From Euryodendron excelsum (lineage: Eukaryota > Streptophyta > Magnoliopsida > Ericales > Pentaphylacaceae): a stretch of DNA of 64,000 nucleotides. The notes under the pieces were generated by a model that saw only the letters and a list, made by a program, of their open reading frames with translations, was not told the DNA's origin and made no database searches. This document shows positions 42,999-53,460 of this stretch, in pieces; position 1 is the first letter of the stretch, and each line of letters begins with the position of its first letter. Both the position numbers and the translations under genes were made by a program. The stretch covers positions 28,512,001 through 28,576,000 of the forward strand of contig CM065387.1 in NCBI GenBank assembly GCA_033060915.1, in the 5' to 3' direction.

Positions 42999-44618
42999 GA
43001 CCTACTTCCTTACAAATGAATAGGTTTATATAAGAGTGCAGTTGAATGCATGAATAGATACACACTACACAAGAATCCAATGGATGTACAGGTTATACAT
43101 GTCATGGATGTATCAGTATTACATGTGTATAAACTATTTACAAAGAAAGCCCCAGGATTGCCCCTTGGGCGCATACTCTCAGGATTCTGTTCCTTTCCAG
43201 GATTCTGCCCCATTCAGTTTTGTCCCATTCATATCGGGGTGTAATAGCATTTGCACCATTCTCCAGGGATCTTGATCTTTTGGTTTGCTATCCTATCCCT
43301 ACTTTTTACAGGGTTGCTCTTTGGGGTTTTTCTAATCTCACTTGGTTTTCTCTATCAAATCTCCAAAATGCCACCATGGCTCAAGCGACAACTCGCATGC
43401 CCCTTGCAGAGCGATGAACAGCTAAGCCCTCAATTCGAGAAGACTTCTTTTAAGACCAAAATGTAAGCTGGGTTTAGGGGTTGTAAGAAACGAAGGGATA
43501 TTTAGGCTCAAAGATCTTCTTTTACTGGGTTGTTTAAACCAAAACCATCTAAGCACACTTTGGAGCGTGAGATTGCCCCTGCCTTCTTCCCTAGTTCTTG
43601 TTTCTCATCTTACTTGTCTTGTTATTGTTCATGCTTATTTGGACTAAGCAATTTTCTCTGATCAGAGAAGACTTTAATTTGGACCGTAACGTAGGCTAGG
43701 TTAAGAGGTTTATGAATGAAAGGGATGCGTAGGCTCAAATTTGATGTTGTTTTTAACAGGGTTTAGATCCACACCATCCTTAGTCGGTTTTCCAGTAGGG
43801 TTTCGTCCCCTGATATCCTCCTCTAACTTCAGCAACATGTCTGGCTCATTTAGATCAAGCAATCCTTTTTCCAATCAGAGATGACTTTAGTAGGGTTGTA
43901 ATGTAGGTCATGGTTTTAGGGGGTTTTACAAGAAAGGGTAAAGGCTCAAACCTATTATTTCTACTCGGTGGTTTCGTTACCTAGGATCACCTTTGAATTT
44001 CATCTTTTACAAAGGAGTTGAATTTTCTTGTAACTTTTTGACCTTCTAAGTCTGACACTGCGCCCCCCCCCCCCCCCCCCTAATTTTTTTTTTTTTACTT
44101 CCAGCTTTCCTATATGCTTTTCAAGATAGCACAAACAATTTTTTTTTTTTTTTTGGCCTCTTGCCCTTTGGCCACTCTTTTCCCTTGTTTTTCCTTTTCA
44201 TCTTTTTTATTTCTTTTTATGAAACGAACAATTCTATAGCCCTTTTTCCTTTGACCTTTTCCTTAATAACTCAATTTAATCCATTATGGGCGGTTATCCC
44301 TAGGTTGGGGTTTCGTTCTATAGAAAAAGGTAACTGGCTCAATAGGTTTGACAAGGGTTACTTTTAACTATATGGGAAATGAAATGAGAGCCTTACTTCA
44401 TTTTGAACAAGATTACTTGATCCATAGAGCCTTCACGTTACCTCAGCTTGATAGTCGATAACGTTTTGTGCCAGATCTTCTGCTGTCTATCTGCCCCAGT
44501 GTAGGGGGATGGTTTCGAATCGAGGTTAACAAAAAAATCTTTCACTTTCTGCGAGGCACTAGTGGATTAAGCAAAGGGGGTATTTTATTTTTTTTTTGTG
44601 TATGGTAGAAGAAATGAG
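42999..44618 (-). other. E4 interior, conserved non-coding, with a diverged triplication
   Basis: Aligns with E3 at about 58,317-59,928. Three diverged units begin near 43,438, 43,665 and 43,880 (GA(G/T)(A/G)ACTT, TAATGTAGG or close, AAGAAA-GG...AGGCTCAAA), a spacing of about 220 bases. A C-run and T-runs occur at 44,062-44,094 and 44,140-44,155. No coding frame is supported. Confidence 0.6.
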
Positions 44619-44623
44619 GGCCT
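44619..44623. repeat. Left target-site duplication of solo LTR S2
   Basis: GGCCT, identical to 49,857-49,861. Confidence 0.9.
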
Positions 44624-44861
44624 TGTAAGCACCCCATTTTTGACCGCTCGGCAGTCTACACTCCGTCCAGACTTATTTTCAAGTCATTATGGACATATTC
44701 CAATCGAAACCAATCCTCTAGTCCAAATTCCGTCTTTCCATCGCTTCGCGGGCCTGTCAGGCCCAAATAGAGGCAAAATGACCAAAATGCCCTTAGGGGC
44801 ATTATCCTTTCTTATTCCAATTCCAATCCCTCCCTCGAGACAGTTTATTTCTCGAGACGGT

Positions 44862-45410
44862 CCGAGTAGCAAAACTACCCACAAAACCGTCAGAGTGGCG
44901 GAAACACTCACCAAACCGTCAGAGTGGCGGAAACACTCACACCGTTAGAGTGGCGGAAACACTCAAAACCCAGGCACGTCTCTTCGGAGTCAGTAAGACC
45001 CCTTTCCAATCCCTCTCTCGAGACAGTTTATTCCTCGAGACGGTTCCAATCTAGGCACGTCTCTTTGGAGTCGGTAAAACCCCTTTCCAATCCCTCTCTC
45101 GAGACAGTTTATTCCTCGAGACGGTCCGAGTAGCAAAACTACTCACAAAACCGTTAGAGTAGCGGAAATACTCACAGACCCGTTAGAGTAGCGGAAATAC
45201 TCATAGACCCATTAGAGTAGCGGAAATACTCACAGAGCCATCCGAGTAGCGGAAATACTCACAGAACCGTTAGAGTATCGGAAGTACTCACAGAACCGTT
45301 AGAGTAGCGGAACTACTCTCAAATCGTCAACCCCGTCCGAGTAGCGGAAATACTCAACCCCATCCGAGTAGCGGAAATACTCAACCCCGTCTGAGTGGCA
45401 GAAACACTCA
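44862..45410. repeat. GAGTA...TACTC dyad array in S2, about 14 units
   Basis: GAGTGGCGGAAACACTC in the units at about 44,892-44,965, GAGTAGCGGAAATACTC in most later units, and variants GAGTAGCAAAACTACTC and GAGTATCGGAAGTACTC that keep their arms complementary. Confidence 0.85.
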
Positions 45411-45469
45411 AAACCTAGGTCAATACCGATGTTTGTTAGCTCACTTCGGTGAAAAATGACCAAATTACC

Positions 45470-45915
45470 CTTTGGACCTTTTCCGGTCAAGATGACCATT
45501 TTGCCCCTAGGCATCCGAATGCCCCGGGAACCACATCGGCTTTGGGTATCAAACCGATAATGTCCCGAGAATACTTTTTATAGTGTTCTCGACTTTCCTT
45601 TACCTTTCCGGACCATTCCAAGTCAGTTCCGGCCAACCCAGTGCAAAATGACCGTTTTGCCCCTAGAGGGCCGGTCTCCGTCTTCGACCACACCGGCTCT
45701 GGGTATCAAACCGGTAATGTCCCGAGAATACGTTTTATAGTGTTCTCGACCTTCCTTTACCTTTCCGGACCATTCCGAGTCAGTTCCGGCAAACCCGGTA
45801 CAAAATGACTGTTTTGCCCCTGGTGGGCCGGTTTCCATTTCCGACCATGCCGGCTCTGGGTATCAAACCAGCAACCTCTGGGAACATTCTAAATAATGTT
45901 TCCAGATCCCAAGTC
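45470..45915. repeat. U3 tandem repeats of about 157 bp (S2)
   Basis: Three units with ATGACCGTTTTGCCCCT, CCGACCA, GGTATCAAACC and TATAGTGTTCTCGAC. Confidence 0.65.
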
Positions 45916-46230
45916 TTCTTCCGGGACAGTTTGAGTCTGTCCCGGCAGTTTTCCGGTCCGATTGACCGTTTTGCCCCTAAAGGCTCGGTTAACCTTTCTG
46001 ACACATCCAATCCTCACTTTTCAAGTCAAATACCTCCAGGACACTATTTTAAGTGTTCCTGCTCCTTTCCGGCCTTCCGGGTCACTCCCGGCTCCTTCAA
46101 ATCATTCCCGGACTTTCCGGAGTCACTCCTAGTGAAGCTAGGCTAAAGTTTACATGGTAGTCACTAGTACAGGCGCCCAAATCTAGTCAAAGATACGTTG
46201 CTTGCCGACCTTAATTGTTTCCTAAATGGC

Positions 46231-46332
46231 TGGCGCCACTAGCAGTGGCGCCAAGCCAAAAAATGGCCTGGCGCCACTCCTAGTGGCGCCAGTATAAATT
46301 TTGCCCTGGCGCCACTGCAACAGGCGCCAGGC
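46231..46332. promoter_or_regulatory. GGCGCC palindrome cluster upstream of the S2 TATA box
   Basis: Perfect dyads with three-base centres lie at 46,231-46,253 (arms TGGCGCCACT and AGTGGCGCCA) and 46,268-46,292 (arms CTGGCGCCACT and AGTGGCGCCAG). A third, looser pair (CTGGCGCCACTG and CAGGCGCCAG) ends at about 46,330. Confidence 0.6.
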
Positions 46333-46344
46333 TTGTCCTCCCTC

Positions 46345-46352
46345 TATAAATA
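46345..46352 (+). promoter_or_regulatory. TATA box of S2
   Basis: TATAAATA, 13 bases after the palindrome cluster; AAACCCTAG telobox motifs follow at about 46,436 and 46,482. Confidence 0.65.
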
Positions 46353-49300
46353 CAGAGCCTCGTTAAACGTGAAAGAGGTCTGAAAACTTAACCTAGAAAT
46401 TACACAATTCGATACACAGAGCTCGAACACCTCCAAAAACCCTAGCCTCCCTAGGTTTTCCAAACGCTAACCACTATACACAAACCCTAGCCTCCTATAC
46501 ACTCATACACACCCCTATACACTCATACACTAGCCTTCAACCACTCTCTCAAGACTTGAAGAGCAGCCATTCAAAGCTTGAAGACAATCCTTGAAGACTG
46601 AGGGTGAAGATCAAGACCAAAGATCGAAGACCGAAGACTGCACGGCGCGCAAAATAAACAAGAAACAAGGTAGGCTTTCTCTTTAATTTTCTGCACTTTC
46701 CCCCTCTCTCTTCTCTCTCCAACCCACTTGGGTTTTCTCTATTTTAATCCCCCATCTCTTTCCCTCCCTTTCTTTGCATGCTTGAAACAAGGGGATTCCC
46801 GGTCCATGTGTAGCATTGGACTATGGGAGAGTCACCGTGTCGGGGGCTTTCTTCTAGTCTAACCAAAGACCACGTGGGTCCGGCCCCCTTGATTATGTGG
46901 TGAAGCCTTAACCTTGTATGTTCACGACCCCAAATTGCATTGTGCATATCATAGTCTTGCATCTTCCAAAATTCGTTTTCAAACTCGTTTTCAAAACCGT
47001 TTTCAAACTTGTTTTCGAAATTTGCATCAAATTCTCTTTTTCAAAAACTTGTTTTCAAAACCACAATTCTAGGGTGATTCTAGCCTTTCCATGGTTAGGG
47101 TTGCTTTAGGAAAGTGTTATATTAAAAGTGGCCTTTTGGTCTATATTTTCAAACCTTTGTTTTCAAAACCACTTTCTTAAAGTGGTTCTAGCCCTCTTAT
47201 GGCTAGAATTGCTTTAGGAAAGTGAGACGTTTTTTAATCCTTCTAAAAACTCTCTCTTTTCAAAAATCTCTTCCTAAAAATCTCTTTTTCAACATCCTTT
47301 CCTAAAACTCTCCTCTCCAAAATTGTTTTCAATAACTCCCTTCCAAAATCTATTTTTCAAAACTCTCTTTTTCAACTCCTCTCCAAAATCCTCCCCTCAA
47401 AATTCACCTTCTAAAAACATTCCCTAGATCCACCTTCCTAAAAACTCTTTCCAAAAACCTTTCTAAAAAACTCTCTTTCCAAAATCTTCCTTCTAGAAAT
47501 TTCCTCTCTAGGATTTCCTTCCAAAATCTATGTTTCCAAAAACACACTTTCCAAAAACTCCTCCCTAGGATTCCCTTCTAGAAAATCTACGTTTCTAAAA
47601 ACGCACTTTCTAAAAATCCCTTTTCCTTAGAGCCCAAGTCAAGCCCTAGAACCCACAATTAGGAAACCCTAGATTTTCTTCCCAAAAACATGGTTTTCAA
47701 GCTTTGCCCCAAACCTAGGTTTCCAAAACCCCTTGTTTTCACATTCGAACGATACACGTTTCCAAAACCTATTTTCTACGTTAAAACTATGATTTTCCAA
47801 AGCTAGGGTTTCTAGAATCTCCCTTTCCAAATCCTATCTTCCCTTTAGGAAACCAAATCCAATCTCCCCGTTTAGGAAACTAGATCCCGTCCTCCGTTTT
47901 TGGAAACAAAATCAAATCTTTTCTTTTAGAAACCAAATCCAATCCCTTCCTAGTCCAAACCTTTCCTAATTCAATTCCTTCCTAAACCATAAGTTTCCTA
48001 AACCTAAACTTTAAACCTTTCCTTAAGTTTCAAAATCCAATTCTTTTCTAATTCAAATCCTTCCCAAACTTCTACTTTCCTAAATCTTAAGTTTCCAAAA
48101 CTTGAACATAAAAATCTTTCTTAATTCAACCATTTCCTAATTCTACCCTCCTTTCAAATCTTAACTTTTCAAATCTAAGTTTTCAAACTCAAACCTTTCC
48201 TAAACTCAAGCCTTTCCTAATTTCAAAACTTTCTAAAATTTAAATTCTAAAACTTTCTAAATCCTAAACTTTCTAAATTTCAAATCTTTCTAAAATTCTA
48301 AGCTTCCTAAATTTGAAACTTTCTTAAGTTGAATCTTTCTAAACCTAAATCTTTCCAAATTCTAAACTTTCCAAAACTTCAAAATCTTTTCAAATCTAAA
48401 ACTTTTCTAAATTCAAAACTTTCTTAATTCAAGACTTCCTTAAGTTGAAAACTTTCTTAATTCAAACATTTCCTAAACTGAAAACTTTCATTTTTCAAAC
48501 TTTTCCAAAATGAAACTTTCTTATTTTCAAAACTCCCTTGTTTTCAAAGCTTCCCACTTTCAAAACTTCCCTTTTTCGAAACATTCCAAAATTTGAAACT
48601 TTCTTAACTTGAAACTTTCTAAATTCTAAGTCTTTCCTAAACTAAATTTTTCCTAATTCAAAACGTTTCTTAATTCAAAACTTTCCTAAAGTTGAAACAT
48701 TCCAAATTCAAAGCCTTCCTAAGTCGAAACTTTCCTAATTCTAAAATTTTCCTAAATCGAACCTTTCCTAATTCAAACATTTCCTAAATCCAATCTTTCC
48801 TAAAACTCTTCCAAGTCAAATCTTTCCTAAGTCTAGGTTTTCTTAAACTTTCTCTTTTTCCAAAACAAGTCCAAAATCAATCTTTTCAAATCAAAGTCTA
48901 ATCTTCTTCTCAATTTCAATTTCTAATCTCCTCTTCTAATCTCAAATCAAATCCAATTTTCAATTCAATCTCTTTCTTCCAATCCAATCTCTCTCTCTTC
49001 AAATCAATCTCTTTTCAATCGGACTCCGGTCCGAATTACGACTGACCTGATTCCACGGAAGGGATACGTAGGCAACCTCCATAGGTGCGGTCACAATATT
49101 TTTCAAACTTTCAATTCTACCCTCATGGGTGTGGTTTTCAAAATCTTTTCAAATCTCGAATTTCTATTTCAAAATTTCTACTTTCAATTTTCAAACTTTT
49201 CAATTTCAAATCTTTCCAATTTCAAATCTATTTTCAAATCAAATCAAATCAATTTCAAATCAATCTCTTTCCAAATCTATTTTTCAATTATCTCTTATTT

Positions 49301-49856
49301 TGCACTTGCATACCATGCATCATGCTAGTTTCTTTTCAAACATTGTTTTTCTAAAGTGAAATAGGATTGAACATGGGTTAATTAAAGACTCTCATAGGTG
49401 AATCTAGGGTAGATTGACATGTAGGTACCGAAAGGGCGGGGTAGGGTGATAGCTTAGTGCGTCTTCCCTACACGTAACCAACCTCCGAACCTAAATCACT
49501 GTTTTCAAAGACCAAAAGGAGTTATTTTTTTAAAAAAGGGCTAAATGTTTTCCAAAGGTTGCCAAACAACCTGTTTTCTTTAAAAACCCTCTCTCGAGGA
49601 GATATTTTCAAATTGTTTTTTTTAAAAACCCTAAGTGTAGTTTTCGGATTATGCTTAGCTTTTGGGTGACCTAACTCACCTTAATTAAGTTAGGTGGCGA
49701 CTTCGAATCATTTTCAAAAGCCCTTTATTCAAACCAATTTTTCAATTCAAACCTAGTTGCACTCATTCTTCTAGGAGGGTGAGTTCTAACGAGAGAGTAC
49801 AACATTTTTCCCGCTTGGGTGAGTATTCCTCGAGTGCGAAAAATCTGGGCGCGACA

Positions 49857-49861
49857 GGCCT
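49857..49861. repeat. Right target-site duplication of S2
   Basis: GGCCT. Confidence 0.9.
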
Positions 49862-50519
49862 TTCATCACTTCAAATTAAATTGCTTAGTCCATAAAGCCT
49901 TTTATACAAAATTTAGACAATGTTCTTAGAGAAGATGTGCTTCCGCTAGTAAACCATTACATGTTCTATCAAATCAACTATTCTATGCTTACCCCAATGC
50001 GGGGGATGGTTCTTGGGGATACATGAAAAGAAATTATGTACGGCTCTAGGGGGCTAAGCAAAGGGTAGTGTTTATTTGGGATAAATAGAATAATGGCTTC
50101 TCATCATTTTGGAGTCTCGGATGCCCATCGCTTAGCCAGGATATCATGCAAGTGTCGCCTTTTCAATAAACTCTGCACTTCTCTATTGAGACTGTCTTCC
50201 TCCTATCTCTCATTCTCTCTTTGTCTATCGAAGGTTTTAACCCCTTCTAAATGGGTTACCCATGCTATCCTATGTTTCAAGTCAAGTCATTACTGAATAG
50301 GAAGAATCCTTAAATGCCACAATCATCCACAAGAGTATGAGACAAAGGGGATGAACTAGAAACTACAACTTTTCATTTAGAAATATGATTACATGGCATG
50401 CAATGTTTATTTAAAGAAGATATGTGAGAAATAAAGAGATGAAAAGAAAACAGACGAATTTTGTGAAAACTTCCCTTTTTATTGCATTTTGGAAAAAGCC
50501 CTTCAGAGAGGTCCTAGAA
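49862..50519 (-). other. E4 interior downstream of gag, conserved non-coding
   Basis: Aligns with E3 at about 59,930-60,555. The homology to E3 ends just before the gag stop. There is no pol reading frame where one would follow gag. Confidence 0.6.
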
Positions 50520-51917
50520 TCACACCAATTTCTTTTGTGCTTCATTGCGTGGTTCCTCCCCTAGGTGATGATGATTCCAGCGTCGATCAAATCTTGTATC
50601 TTGTGCTTCAGGAAGAGACAATGTGTCATGCCCTTGTCTTCCAGAATAGTACTCACAAACAAGGGTCAGGTCGAAAGTAGGGGGTAAAGGATTTGGCAAT
50701 GGTGGAGCGGGTATGGGGGTCAGAAGGTTAGCTTGTAAGAGGTTATGATAAGCTTTTGTTTGGGTGCAAGTTAGAGGGGAAAAGGCGCGAGGTCGGCGGG
50801 CTTTCTTACTAGGGTTGACATGTTGTTGAGTTGTAATGGGCCCGGGAGTAGGTGGTTGAGTAGCCACGGGGGTCTGAGATTGGTGTTGGGGGTGACATTG
50901 CGATTGTTGGGCAGGCAAGATGGCAGATACTTCTCCCTCCTTTTGACCCATTTCTAATGCTATGGGCACCTTCCTTACTAAGCTTGCAGAAACTTGTTCA
51001 GCATAGGGGTCAACGATCCTTCCAGTTTTTAGGCCATTTTCTATCATCTCCCCTTGCATGATAAGCTCAGAGAAGTTTCTCCCAACAGTCGTGTAGAGCT
51101 TTTCATAATATATGCCCGAGAAAGTATGTACGAACAGTTGAATATATTCCTTACCTTCTAAAGGGAGATTGACTTGTGCTGCTGCTTCTCTCCATCTAAG
51201 GGCATAGCTTTTGAAGCTTTCTTTCTCTCCCTTACTCATTGTCATCAGGAACCAACAGTCAGAAGTGAGGTCTATGTTGTGGTGATATTGGGCATTAAAT
51301 GCGTTGACCAGCTCAATCCAGGTGGTGATCCTCCTTAGGTCTAGACGGGCAAACCACTGCAAAGCAGACCCAGTGAGACTATGTTGGAACAGTTGCATGA
51401 GGAGTTTCGAATCGTTGCCATAACCACTCAGTGCCCTGGCATACAGGTGAAAATGAGCGATAGGGTCACCAGTGCCATCATACCTCTGGAAGTCGAGCAT
51501 TTTGAACTTAGCAGGTCTTAAGTGATTTGGAAAGAAGTAAAGTTCATCGTAGGAAGTAGACCCATAACTGTCATGGCTATGGAGACTTCGCAGTGAATCC
51601 TCTAGGCCTTGGATTTTCAAACTGAGAGAATCTAGGGAAGTCCTGTATACAGCATGTGAAAGCAACATGATGTCCTGTTCTTCAGTGTTAATCCCTTTGG
51701 CATCTTCCTTGTTCCTCCCAGCATTGTCAGATTGAAGCACAATCCTCGGGTTGACGGGTTCAGGGTCTTTAGATGACGGCATGGATGATGACGAGATTTT
51801 AGTAGTATCCTTTATGGCCAAGGTTTGGACAAGCTTAAACATCTCATCAATCTTACCCCTCATTTCATTGACCTCTTCTCGAAAGGCTTGGGGTGACTCC
51901 TCATGATTGGCAGCCAT
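50520..51917 (-). CDS. gag: Gag of E4, with a broken C-terminal zinc-knuckle-like end
   Basis: This 465-residue minus-strand frame is the structural protein of a Ty3/gypsy element. The N-terminal 35 residues are coiled-coil-prone. A Ser/Pro/Lys/Asp linker reaches residue 75, and SLKIQGLEDSLRSL lies at 98-112. The Retrotrans_gag capsid-like domain spans about 138-300: F-K-M-L-D-F-x-R-Y-D-G-T-G-D-P, L-x-G-S-A-L-Q-W-F, W-x-E-L-V-x-A-F, F-x-x-Y-x-L-R-W-R-E-A-A. A proline-rich linker (345-415) leads to CEYYSGRQGHDT at 421-432, the start of the C-x-x-H-x-H-C finger seen in this group (C-x-Y-H-S-G-x-x-G-H-D-x-E-x-C), with Tyr in place of His. Near 50,620 the frame shifts, because the alternative frame continues as C-L-F-L-K-H-K-I-Q-D-L-I-D-A-G. 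The last 33 residues are therefore out of the original frame. The start is supported by E1 gag sharing it. No protease or pol follows. Confidence 0.8.
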   Translation of the reverse strand: MAANHEESPQAFREEVNEMRGKIDEMFKLVQTLAIKDTTKISSSSMPSSKDPEPVNPRIVLQSDNAGRNKEDAKGINTEEQDIMLLSHAVYRTSLDSLSLKIQGLEDSLRSLHSHDSYGSTSYDELYFFPNHLRPAKFKMLDFQRYDGTGDPIAHFHLYARALSGYGNDSKLLMQLFQHSLTGSALQWFARLDLRRITTWIELVNAFNAQYHHNIDLTSDCWFLMTMSKGEKESFKSYALRWREAAAQVNLPLEGKEYIQLFVHTFSGIYYEKLYTTVGRNFSELIMQGEMIENGLKTGRIVDPYAEQVSASLVRKVPIALEMGQKEGEVSAILPAQQSQCHPQHQSQTPVATQPPTPGPITTQQHVNPSKKARRPRAFSPLTCTQTKAYHNLLQANLLTPIPAPPLPNPLPPTFDLTLVCEYYSGRQGHDTLSLPEAQDTRFDRRWNHHHLGEEPRNEAQKKLV

Positions 51918-53440
51918 AAGTGATGCTTTTGGCCGAATGACAACGAGATCCCTAGGTGGATGTTGACTTTTCTTGGGAGCAATGTTGACTCAATGTAGGG
52001 TAATTGCTATGAAAGAAACAGAAAGAAGTAGAAAAACAACAACATAAATTGCAAGTTAGTTTTTGGTTTTTCAAGAATTCTACGCAATGCATGCCCTAAG
52101 GATGCCCCTACTCTAGAGGGAAACTAATCATGATGTATTGGCTCACTTTTGGAGATAGGGGGTTTGTCCCTATATGCAGATACCTTACCGTCAAGTAGGA
52201 ACCTTCAGCCATCCATGCATTCATTCATAAAAGTAAAGAAATACATTGAATTTTGGGTTTAAGATACAAAAGAATTGAAATATATTTTAATAGGGGGAGG
52301 GGGAACATTTTCCTTGGGACTTCCACTTATCTACTTTTACAAAGGAAAATCCTAAACTACTCTTGAGTCATCGGATTCACCTTCCTTGGATTTGATGTCG
52401 AAGAGGTCGCTGAGAGACCTTGCTGATTAGTTGCCCCTTGTCTTCATGGCGATCCTATCTCTATGAGCATAGAGGGATTGTGGCCCCTTTTATGGAATGG
52501 ATTGGTATGCACGCTATGAGTCCTTAGGGTTACGTGGGAACCCTTAGGGTTTAGGTAGGTTTAATGCAAGAGAGAGTGACTTTGGTGTCACTCTCAATGG
52601 GTTGATCATATGCATGAGAATGCAGTGACTTGAGTTACTTGGAACTCTTGTCTTGACATGGGGTATTGAATGCATGAACATGGATGCAAAGAGTGTAAGG
52701 AGAGAGAATGCAATAGCAAGATAAACGTGCATGCATGAGCAATTAAATAGTCATTATAACAGTAAGAATGCAGGCATTATAACAATAGGAATAAGCATGT
52801 ATAAATGAAAGTAAGAGCAATCGCCCTTTCCTCTGTAGTTTTGAAAACAGTGCTCGTGTCTTAAATTCGACAGAGGTTTGGCTGTGCATGGTGTCTATAT
52901 GAGTATGAGGTTGATGGTTGACTAATGCGTCCTAAAAAGGCTCAGTCCCTGGATCTTCAAACCTAGGCCCACTCCCCGAGGTGGTGCTATGAACGGTTGG
53001 TGATCCGAGCGGGGGAACCATCAAGAGCCCGTAGGAAAAAAAACTGACACAACATCTTGCCTACAACCAATATGCCGTTCCCCCTTTCTAACTAGAAAGG
53101 TCACATCAGGGTAATAATGCAAGTCCTAAAACTGCAGTGTGTGTGTGATTTTTAAAAGTGAAGGAAAGAGCCTAGCAACTCCCATTCATCCTGTTCATCA
53201 CATTCATGCATAACAGTTAATAAAACTTAAGCAAAAAGCGCACCTACAAAACAAAAGATGCAAGAGTTAGTATGTGGATGACAAATATAATACAAGATAA
53301 TATGCCTGCATTTTTTTTTAAAAACAATTTTGAAAATATAGTTTTGAAAATTTAAAGTAAATAGGATTGAACCAAGTTAATTGAAGACTCTACATGGGAG
53401 AAGGGTAAAGAGACATGACTACGGCCTAACCCTCTAAGTG
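51918..53440 (-). other. E4 leader between PBS and gag
   Basis: Aligns throughout with the E1 leader (14,268-15,807) and with E3 (61,500-62,908). Contains the 62-codon leader ORF at 52,544-52,732. Confidence 0.65.
52544..52732 (-). other. Short leader ORF (62 codons), shared with E1
   Basis: Same length, start (MHVYL) and end (LALNLPKP) as the E1 frame at 14,901-15,089, with about a dozen substitutions and no indel. A more diverged relative in the E3 duplicated leader (within 61,204-61,539) keeps the TRV-x-x-NSSH core. Confidence 0.4.
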
Positions 53441-53458
53441 TCCCCACTGGAGTTGCCA
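53441..53458 (-). other. Primer binding site of E4
   Basis: The minus strand reads TGGCAACTCCAGTGGGGA, two bases after the 5' LTR end. It differs at two positions from the E1/E3 PBS. Confidence 0.75.
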
Positions 53459-53460
53459 GC

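Larger units (their letters stand above)
44624..49856 (+). mobile_element. S2: solo LTR of an Ogre/Tat-like element (5,233 bp, plus orientation)
   Basis: Same boundaries and architecture as S1 (TGTAAGCACCCC...CTGGGCGCGACA) with a perfect GGCCT duplication. The dyad array is shorter (about 14 units, 44,862-45,410). The promoter region has TATA at 46,345-46,352 and two perfect palindromes. E3 preserves the empty site near 59,928 (GAGGGCCTCTAATCA). Confidence 0.9.
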
